NCBI GenBank assembly: GCA_963682055.1
Contig: OY821740.1
Coordinates: 6,325,314-6,389,313, forward strand
DNA: 64,000 nt
Origin: Primula veris
Lineage: Eukaryota > Streptophyta > Magnoliopsida > Ericales > Primulaceae
Direction: 5' to 3'
The number at the start of each line of letters is the position of its first letter. Position 1 is the stretch's first letter. Positions 56,301-64,000 of this stretch are shown piece after piece. Below the pieces are notes generated by a model. That model made no database searches. It saw nothing but the letters and a program-made list of their open reading frames with translations, and was not told the DNA's origin. The translations under genes were made by a program, and so were the position numbers.

Positions 56301-58771
56301 TAGACGTCCCTGTCGGACGTCGTGTTCCTATCGTAACACGTTGTTTTGGCCGAACCCGCCAAGCAAAGAATGCTGCCGTCGGCCGTCAGTCTGTCATCCT
56401 TCCTAAGATATGAGAAAGTTGATCGGTTCTTAATTCGTTCAGCCCCAGAGGTGGTGAACTGAAACTCGTTTGTCGCACGAGATTATAAAGGATCTAGGAG
56501 ATGTGTGATTCCTCCTCATCCTAAGAATCTCGAAATATCTGTCAATCATGATATCTTAGACGATATTGAAGCGAAACGAGACTGTCATTGATTACTTGTT
56601 CATATATTCAGTGACGAATGATAATATGAACAAATTATGACAGAGAACCATGTACCGTTGCCTGAAGTCAACGTAGAATAGATTGGACTAATGGAAACTT
56701 GCAATCCAAGTAGACTCCTTAGCGAAAGTGTGTTCGGACCTGTAGCTCTAACACCACCAATGTTAAACGAATTCGTTTATTTGGTTATTCGTAAGGAAAA
56801 GTGATGAGAATAATGAGATTGTAGAATGCTCGCCTAGTAGCGCAAGACTTCTCTCACACCTTGGAATTGATTACGAGATAGTTTATTTCCTCGTAATGGA
56901 CGTTATAACGGTCCTCTACTTTATCAGTTTAGTAGTTTCCGTAAAACTGATTATGCAGCATGTGATTGTGGTCACGATCTTATCTCTGTGGGGATTTAGA
57001 CTAGAGACGTGGATGAAAGTCCCTGTGTGACTTCATAACTTTTGAATCAAGTATTCCTGACCACGGAACACGATCTCAATTTAATGAGACGTTCACTATA
57101 TGGATTAATATAATCCGAGCGGATGTGGTATACCAACCTAAGTGAGTACTTGATCAGCTTGGGATACTTGAACAAGTATTATGCCCTTGCGTGTTTTATT
57201 ATGCGATCCACTTTTGGATTTGCCTTCGAGATGAAGGATCTTGGGAAGAAACGGTAGCGACTCGGCCTGATGATCGAGTCCCGTAAAGATTGAATCTAAG
57301 TTCATGATTCAGACTACACCAAGAAGGTGTTATGACGTTTTAGTCATCGTGACGCTAAGTCGTCAGATTCTCCTATGATCGTTCGATCACTAGACATTGA
57401 TATAGACCCAGTCCGTCCCTGGTGAGACGATGAAGAGATATTGAACCATCATGTTTATATCTAAGTACAATAAGCGCATCATTGTATTTGGTCTAATGTA
57501 CTAGGACGAACATCTTGTATGTTGTGAATGGTATAGCTCGACACAACATTGCGCTAACACGCTGCCATCGAAATGGCATAAAAGACATTTTCCCATTACC
57601 TTAAGGTAACTGTGGATGAGGGCTTGTCTTATCCCATTTTGCGTCATCGAGTGTACCTACCCCCTTCGGTACTCGAATTAACGCAACCCTTTTTTGGTTA
57701 TACCGATGCTGGTTACTTATCAGACCCGCATAAGGCATATTCCTAACATGGTCTGTCTTTACCATTAGGAATAAGGCAATATCTTGGAGGTCTTGGAATG
57801 ACTCCAAACGAATCACTCTGGTCTACTCGTGCTCTATGAGACGACTAGAGAGTTTATATGGTTTCGAGCTCGTATTAGCCATTACATATGCTCTGTCTCA
57901 CGATTCAGATAAAACACTTGCCTTATTTGATGACAACTTGTTGTTATCGATCAAGAGCGACATGACTAGATTATGCTATTTAGCATTTCTTGTCGAAATA
58001 AATCTTCACATATGAAGTTTAAGAGCATCCTGTCGAATGCTCGTTTTATTTCACGTTATATTTTCTTGCATACAGTCGTGTGCAAGTAAATGAAGCATCC
58101 AGTCGAATGCTCGTACTCTTTCTTGAAATATGAAATCCTTACACCCCGTCGTGTGCAAGTGAGATGGAGCATTCAGGTGAATGCTTATTGCACTAATTAC
58201 TACTTAGTCGAAATCCTCGCACCCTGTCGTGTGCAAGTGAGGGGGAGTATCCAGTCGCATGCTCGTATACTCTTTTTGTCCTTAGACCAAGGTTTTTTCC
58301 CACTGGGTTTTCCTTGGCAATGTTTTTAGCGAGACACGTTCGCATTATATCTCACTTAAGATTGCCGAAATTAGGGGGAGTATCCTGTTGTATAATTCTT
58401 ATCACTGTGTACTCTTTTGTCATTCGACTAGAGGTTTTTCCCACTGGGTTTACTCTAGCAAGGTTTTGATGAGGCACCTGTTTTGTGATTGATTCTCTAC
58501 TACTACCACTGTTGCACTCTTTTTCCTTCGATCAGAGATTTTCTCATTGGGTTTGCTCCGGCAAGGTTTTGATGAGGCACACTGTTTTGTGGTTAGTTAA
58601 TTACATAGAATTTCGGCCTATATCATTCGGCTACACAGTTTCTCCTAGGTACCGGTTTTGTCCCACACTGGGTTTTCCGTCCCTAAGGTTTTTATGTGTT
58701 TAGCACTGCGAATGAACTCGACTCAGATCGACTGCATGGAGACGAAAAATTCAAGACGTCCAAAGGGGGAG
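53397..58771 (+). pseudogene. Degenerate gag-pol region of the copia element
   Basis: Full of stops and frameshifts. Recognisable pieces, reading plus strand in shifting frames: reverse transcriptase N-terminal part near 56720-56800 (VFGP, VIRKEK); LVAQDFSHT near 56834-56860, equivalent to the usual LVAQGFSQ; EMKDLGK near 57229-57250; PMIVRSLDI near 57374-57400; RNase H GYTDAGYLSDPHKA near 57698-57740 and ISWRSW near 57780. The order RT then RNase H next to the 3' LTR fits Ty1-copia. From about 58020 on, repeated TCCTGTCGAATGCTC and CAGTCGAATGC words appear in the 3' untranslated part. No gag or integrase could be identified with confidence. Confidence 0.75.
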
Positions 58772-58978
58772 TGTTGTAGTATATTATTGGACTATTGGGC
58801 TTGTACTTTATGGGCCCAAGTGGGCTTATAACCCTACTCATGTATCTATATAAAGAGTGTTAGGGGTCTTTTATTTTACATTTCATTCATATACATTCTG
58901 ATTAATAAATACCCTGTTGTTGTCTCTCTCTATATCTATATATATATATATATATGTGAGCTAATATGTCACACAACA
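58772..58978 (+). repeat. 3' LTR of the copia element
   Basis: 207 bp, TG...CA, preceded by the polypurine tract at about 58761-58771. Followed by GTATC, the second copy of the target site. Confidence 0.9.
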
Positions 58979-58983
58979 GTATC

Positions 58984-61137
58984 CAATATTAATGAAAATT
59001 TTAGATCATATTTAAAAGTCAAAAGCCAAGCAAACAAAATTGTGAAAATTCGAAATTACGCAAAAATAAGTAAGATACGATATAATGAAAATTTTGAGCC
59101 ATATTTCAAAAGTTCATAAAAAGCAAGCAAATTTGTAAAATTCAAAATTTCACAGTAAGGAGAATACATTTATTCGTACCACACGACCTTCACATACTTA
59201 ATCAACATACTATGGATGTAACTTCTGAGATACAAATTAAGGTTTGGAAGATCGAGACTCGTCCAGATGCATATCATTTTTCCAAAACAAAAATATACCA
59301 AAATCAGTTTGTAAAAGGTTGTGGATAAAAAACTGAATGAATTGATGAAGCAAAATTATTGTTAATTAAATTCTCCCGTAGTACTTAGTATGGTTTTGTC
59401 TTGGGATTTGGGAGTTCTGATAAGTGATAAACATCGAACAATGTGTATGATAGGTTTAATCATTTAGATAAGTCAATTTTAACAATTAAATTAAGAAATT
59501 TACCATAATTGAGTATTTTCCGTTAAACAAAATGATTAAATTGCACTCACATTCTATTGACTATCGTATGCTGAGTGTATTTCTATCAACATATGTCAAA
59601 AATATATCTCAAATGTGATATATAATAACTGCAATTTTATCGATTTATGATGTTAGTCCATAAATTGGACGAAATTTCGTAGTTTGATACCTCTCAATTG
59701 TTAAAATTGGTAATCGAATACCTAAATTGTTAACCATTGATAGTACAGTACACTTAACGTATTTTTTCTCAACCAAATATTATGATACGTTAATAGTGGA
59801 GTATTATTTATAGCACGTCTATCTCAAGTTTTATACACTTACTGCTCGATATTAGTGTAGTAAAATTAAGGCTTATTATGTATGTTGGTGCGTCTTTAGT
59901 ATACATGAGGATAAAACTTTGGAAGATCATGTTAACATGCTTTGCAATAAGGCATAAGACGTTGTAATCAAAGGCAATGCAATAAGAATAATGATGTTAC
60001 ATTTAAAAAGGTCAATGATGATAAGAACACGTGTGATGCTATTTCATAATAATTTTTAAGATACTCCAACAGACTACATGAGATTTTTCTTATAAAACTA
60101 TGCCAATTATGAAATGTACTTATTTCTTTTATTTACAACTCTACGTTACAGTACCCACTTTACTTTTGTATACGCCAATTTTTGAAAACACAAGTAAATA
60201 TTTCAAGTCTTGTATATCGGCGTCTTGCCGCTCACTCCATTATTTACATGAGTCACAGTTAATATTGACGACTTTTTACTTAAAACTTCAAACATGAAAG
60301 GGAAGAGTTGGGGATTTTAACTGTCCACTAATCCAAAACCATTACTTTCGGTTTTAGGTGGGTTGGTTTCGGTTTTGACCGGGTTTGAAAAAACTTAAGT
60401 TGAATTGTTCCCGAACATCTAGTCGGGACTTCGACTTTGGTTTTTGGTTCGGTCAGTTATGACCAACTTGTAAAGAAATTTAAAAGCTATTTTTTAATGT
60501 TTTAAAATGATGTACTTTGACTATTTTTAAAAGACGTAAAACGAGTTCTAAACGTAAACAGGTTGCATAGTGCCTTAATCAATGTCACAGTTCGTTTAAC
60601 AGCAGTTAAATCTTACTTAATACATCAGGTGTAAGTTCTGCATACCATTCGGTTTACGATTTCGTTTTTTTACCGACCAAATCAAGTTTTAGGACACTTA
60701 GAAGACCACCTCACTACTATTAAATGTAACGTTATAGATTTCGGTTTTACAACCTTAATTAATAGAAATAATTTATTGAATCGTAATGTATAAGTATATT
60801 TAGATTCTCATTCCTTCCATTTTAGTTGTATTTTACGAAAATTCATCAAATTACGACCGGTAAATAAACGAGCACAACTACCAGGAATAAAATTCCATAA
60901 GTCCGTTGCATGTTTCATTTCACTAATTCTGTTACACATCATCGGTCTCCTAAAATAACACGTATTTTAACCTTATAACACGATTATATAATAAGTAAAC
61001 ATTAGTCAATAAACCCACATTAATTCCAAAAATAAAATACAATATTCCAAAAAGGAACATTTGTTTGTTTAAAATAAAACCCACATTCATTTTTAATAAA
61101 AACCACAAAAACAAAACCCACATTCCATTTCCATAAC
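58984..61137. other. AT-rich intergenic region
   Basis: No coding exon or defined element. At 60340-60480 and 60640-60680 there are repeated GGTTTCGGTTTTGACCGGG-like words, similar to degraded plant repeats, without clear ends. Confidence 0.5.
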
Positions 61138-62287
61138 CTTCTCTTTCTCTCTCTCTCTCTCTAAAACCTCACAAGCTTTCACTCACAACCAATGCGTGGA
61201 TTTTCATTATTTTCTTCTCTTTAATCTACACTTTCTCTTAACTGGGTTAGTTTAATCAACCCAATATATACATTCTACATTTTCTACATTTTTTTTTATA
61301 GTGTAAAACCCATGTTTATTACTTTATTACTTTATTTTCCTCTCAAGAGCCAAGAGGGTTTATGCCATTTAAAAAACTAAAAAAAGAAAATAATTTTACT
61401 TGACTTTTAATTAAAAGAAAACTACAGTGCTGGACATTATTTTTAGAGAAAAAAAGATTAAATTTTGTTATCCCAGCTTATTTGCTGTTTGGCTTACAAG
61501 CTACTACATTATAGTTAGGTTCGCCTTAAAACTGAGCTTTTCGGTATTACGTAGACTCGGGCTGTGTTTGTTCATTTTGAACAAATTTACAAGTCTTGTT
61601 GTGTTCAGCCTCGGGGTCGTTTAATTATTTTGATATATATTTTTCATACATATATGCATGGTTATATATGTAAAAGTATAAAATATAATGTTGATGATCA
61701 ATAAATACGTATACTCTTCATTTTATATAATAATTTTGTTTCTTTTAAGACTAAATCAGTTTATATTAAAACTCAACACACTTATTTGTATTATTAATTA
61801 TCTATGAATTTTAGCTAAGTATTTCTTAAGCGAAACGATGCTAAATGTGTCAGAAAATGTGTTCCACCGGGCTCGTGAACAGGTTTTTGGGATAGTCTAT
61901 AAACGAGCTGAGTCTGAACTAGATTTTAAGGCTCGTTTAATAAACGAGCCGAGCTTGAACTCGTCTTGGCTCATTTGCAAATGGAGGATCTTTTTGGCTG
62001 TGTCATTTAAGTCAGCTTATTTGCTGTTTTAGTATATATTTTTTCGGGAAATAGAGAGGGGCAAACTGCATTTCCTTTTTCTATTTTGATACTAATAATT
62101 TGATATTTGTTTATTGTTTTTAAAAAAATCATTCATTTGTTTATCTTTTTGTTCCTTATCAAATGCCATTTTCCCAATTAAAACATTGGAGGCCCAAAAT
62201 TTGGCTTTTGAAACCCTGTTTAACTTAGTTTTTTTTTTTTTTGGTTTGCATGATTTTCTAAACTTAAAATTATTTATTTTTGTATAG
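61138..62287 (+). promoter_or_regulatory. Probable 5' UTR exon and leader intron of the PHD-finger gene
   Basis: A CT-rich stretch (CTCTTTCTCTCTCTCTCTCT, 61140-61162) and leader-like sequence end at ACTGG|GTTAG (donor 61246). The matching acceptor TATAG at 62283-62287 lies 5 bp before the ATG. This predicts a leader intron of about 1.04 kb. It contains a 522-bp segment bounded by 17-bp direct repeats (CAGCTTATTTGCTGTTT at 61474-61490 and 62013-62029). Predicted from signals only. Confidence 0.45.
61474..62029. repeat. Segment flanked by exact 17-bp direct repeats
   Basis: CAGCTTATTTGCTGTTT occurs at both edges, enclosing 522 bp that includes GCTCGTTTAATAAACGAGC (a palindrome around 61930-61950). 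The flanking repeat has the size of a LINE or SINE target duplication, but the inside has no recognisable poly-A tail or pol III boxes. Confidence 0.5.
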
Positions 62288-62292
62288 AAGCC

Positions 62293-63553
62293 ATGAAGGG
62301 GAAAAAGAAAACGAAAGTGGACAAGGAGACATTGTGTGAAGACTGGTGCTTTGTGTGCAAAGATGGTGGATCACTCTTCGTTTGCGACTACAAGTGAGTC
62401 GACAAAAATTGAAAACTCGAGTGTTTTTGTGTGTAAATCGAGTGAGGATAAAATGCATCCAGTTTTGAGATATATTAGCTTATTTTACTTCCCTATAGAT
62501 AAACACTAGAACAAACATCATTTTAACCACTAGGCGGCGAAATATCCATGACCTTTTGTAGAATATAAATGTGTAAGCTGTCTTTATCTAGAGCTAGTTC
62601 CTGCTGGGTTTCTGTTATCATTTTGGATATTATCTTCTTGTTGTGTAGCATTTCGCTATATATCAAACTTAACCTGTATGTGGCAGTTTACAAAGCGCTT
62701 GTTGTCCTGAGTTTCTTTTGTGGTTTTATCCGATTATTTGGAAGCTCTTTCTGCATTACCTAACACCTTCCCTTTTCCAATGTCTTCCTTTCTTATCCCG
62801 ATTCATCTTCTTATCTTTGGTGATTTATTTGGTTTCTCTCACTTAAATTTTAGGAAATTTGAGTTCCTGTTCAGGTTATTACATTTTGCTGCTAATGAAG
62901 GAGGCCTAAGTTTACATGCTACTTCGTCATTGTTAACAGTGCCTTCTACAACTTTAGCGTCGGAATTTCCTCTAATTTGTTGCTTAAGCTTGTAACTTTA
63001 TTATGCATTACCAGATCAGAAACTTATAATAATTCCGTAAGACCATGTTTGAGTTTGAAACTTAGGCTTTCTTTGGTTGCAGCTTTAAATCCCAGCTTTC
63101 CGGGGTTTTTAATATCTGGGCTCAATTTGGTTGATCAGTTCACAAGCTGAGTTTTCCTGGATTTTGACCTGAAAAACCAGAAGCTTTAAGTTTTGACGAA
63201 TCTAACCTTTTGTTATGAACTAAAATTTTGGCGTTTTTTCTTAAAAGCTGCAAGCAAACTATCCTTAGTTGTTCAATTCCCTTGCTTGGAATATATACAT
63301 ATATACTCACAGTTAAGGTTGTCAAAGAATTGACTGCTTCCAGATTGATGTTATTGCTAGTCTAAATACGTCCCATCTCTTTGTTCATATAAATTTCCTT
63401 TATTTTTTACTCCAAAAGTTTACTTGTTATTCTGAATGTGGATTAATAATGATTATATTTTGCAATTACTCAGGGACTGCCTAAAATCTTATCATGCTAA
63501 GTGTTTGGGGAAGGATGAGTCATTTTTCGATAGTGGAGGCCTCTTGAAATGTG
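62293..63553 (+). CDS. PHD-finger protein, N-terminal part only (continues past the window)
   Basis: Two coding exons, 62293-62393 and 63474-63553, joined GT-AG, give 60 residues and end in phase 1. After a basic start (MKGKKKTKVDKE), [21 protein letters not shown] begins a PHD zinc finger with Cys19, Cys22, Cys31, Cys36, His41, Cys44 and, at the exon end, Cys60. The wording [11 protein letters not shown] ... CLKSYHAKCLGKDESF is that of the plant PHD/SWIB/Plus-3/GYF family (NERD-like and 'CCCH zinc finger 44/19' proteins), which act on chromatin. The donor GTG|GTAAAC at 63554 is good; no in-frame third exon is visible by 64000, so the gene continues to the right. Intron 1 contains a Tourist-like MITE. 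Confidence 0.85.
63065..63264. mobile_element. Tourist-like MITE in intron 1 of the PHD gene
   Basis: 200 bp with ends GGCTTTCTTTGGTTGCAGCTTT and AAGCTGCAAGCAAACTATCC, flanked by TTA at 63062-63064 and 63265-63267. The ends share TTGGTTGCAGCTTT with the inverted-repeat elements in CSLD5 intron 1, so these probably belong to one family. Confidence 0.75.
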
Positions 63554-64000
63554 GTAAACCTATCTTTTCGGTTGTCGTTTTTGGTTTTTCCAAACTTTGC
63601 AATAGAATTATGCTCAGGTGTAGTTCTATTTCGTATTATGGAAACCATTTTATTGAGAGCCATTTGATACACATCTAAATAAATAAAAAACCAACAAACT
63701 TGCCTTATTTCCTGAATCCCAAGAATCTGGATATTGGCTTGGGGAAATAAAATAGCAACTCCTTAATATAGCATCAGAAACATACTAGATGGCAGTTTTA
63801 ATGAATATTATAATGAAGATCCTTATCCTTCATTTTCTTTTTGGAAGTTCTGTTAATGTTGATTAAATTATATTACAATGAAGATACACTGATTAGTTGT
63901 AGGTTCCGCAACAGCTTTGTCATGTTCAGCTCCTTTGAATTTTTTTTGTAGAAGATAACTGATAAATTCTACAAGTTCTTTAACTTGCCAAATTTATACT
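63554..64000 (+). other. Intron 2 of the PHD-finger gene, to the window edge
   Basis: Starts at donor GTAAACC. No exon continuing the PHD domain in phase is seen. The tract ending TTTTTTTTGTAG at about 63951 is followed by an in-frame stop in the needed phase, so it is not a usable exon start. Confidence 0.6.

Larger units (their letters stand above)
51082..58978 (+). mobile_element. Decayed copia-type LTR retrotransposon
   Basis: LTRs at 51082-51297 (216 bp) and 58772-58978 (207 bp), both TGTTGTAGTATATTATTGG ... TGTCACACAACA, flanked by the exact 5-bp target duplication GTATC (51077-51081 and 58979-58983). A primer-binding region (about CACGTTATCGGCACTTTGCT) follows the 5' LTR, and a polypurine tract AAAGGGGGAG abuts the 3' LTR. 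The interior is about 7.5 kb but has no long reading frame. Reverse transcriptase and RNase H remnants lie in the copia order, close to the 3' LTR. A separate inverted-repeat element sits at about 52040-53106. The LTRs have TATA-like and poly-A-like signals (TATATAAAGAG; AATAAATACC). Confidence 0.9.

Noticed and set aside
1..64000. tRNA, rRNA or other structured RNA genes
   Set aside because: I looked for tRNA B-box and rRNA signatures and saw none apart from the SINE-related box; a covariance-model scan would be needed to be sure.
63940..64000. Possible third exon of the PHD gene after TTTTTTGTAG
   Set aside because: In the required phase it meets a stop codon after three codons and lacks the expected PHD continuation.

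Overview
This is a stretch of plant nuclear genome, almost certainly from a eudicot. The genes have GT-AG introns, the DNA is AT-rich, and it carries typical plant repeats: Stowaway, Tourist and hAT MITEs, an Au-like SINE, a TRIM, a copia element and a Helitron-like end. The proteins are plant families: HMG-CoA reductase, cellulose synthase-like D5, FAR1-related sequence, AKR2, RING-H2 and a plant PHD protein. I cannot place it below eudicot from the sequence alone. All exon models were built by hand from splice sites and family knowledge, and each complete multi-exon model stays in frame to its stop.

Layout. 1-1.9 kb: AT-rich flank with a 567-bp TRIM just upstream of HMGR. 1.9-7.6 kb: intact five-exon HMGR gene (533 aa). 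10.0-16.5 kb: CSLD5 copy A (seven exons, 1120 aa). 16.6-18.5 kb: a decayed 3' part of HMGR. 21.0-27.4 kb: CSLD5 copy B (seven exons, 1132 aa). These blocks form one tandem segmental duplication of about 11 kb (5348-16609 and 16610-27541) that took the last part of HMGR and all of CSLD5. After it HMGR copy 2 died. CSLD5-B looks fully functional. CSLD5-A keeps its reading frame but has lost the Arg of the catalytic QxxRW signature and 13 conserved-region residues of exon 2.

27.4-35.4 kb: a tandem-repeat field, then an FRS5-like gene (FAR1/FHY3 family of domesticated MULE transposases, 787 aa). 36.2-38.3 kb: a 2.1-kb fold-back-like element with long inverted ends and a 21-bp satellite core. 39.8-40.2 kb: intronless RING-H2 gene. 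40.5-42.6 kb: MITEs and small tandem repeats. 43.3-49.3 kb, minus strand: an eight-exon AKR2 gene (339 aa, chaperone for chloroplast outer-envelope proteins) with a SINE and a Stowaway MITE in its introns. 51.1-59.0 kb: a decayed copia-type LTR retrotransposon with intact LTR ends and target duplication, itself invaded by an inverted-repeat element. 62.3 kb to the end: first two coding exons of a PHD-finger gene that runs off the window.

The genes do not form one pathway. HMGR makes mevalonate at the ER, CSLD5 makes cell-wall glucan in the endomembrane system and cell plate, FRS5-like is a nuclear regulator, AKR2 is a cytosolic targeting factor. The most interesting material is the duplication and the unequal fate of its copies, the exon-tail repeats in HMGR intron 1, and the unusual fold-back element.
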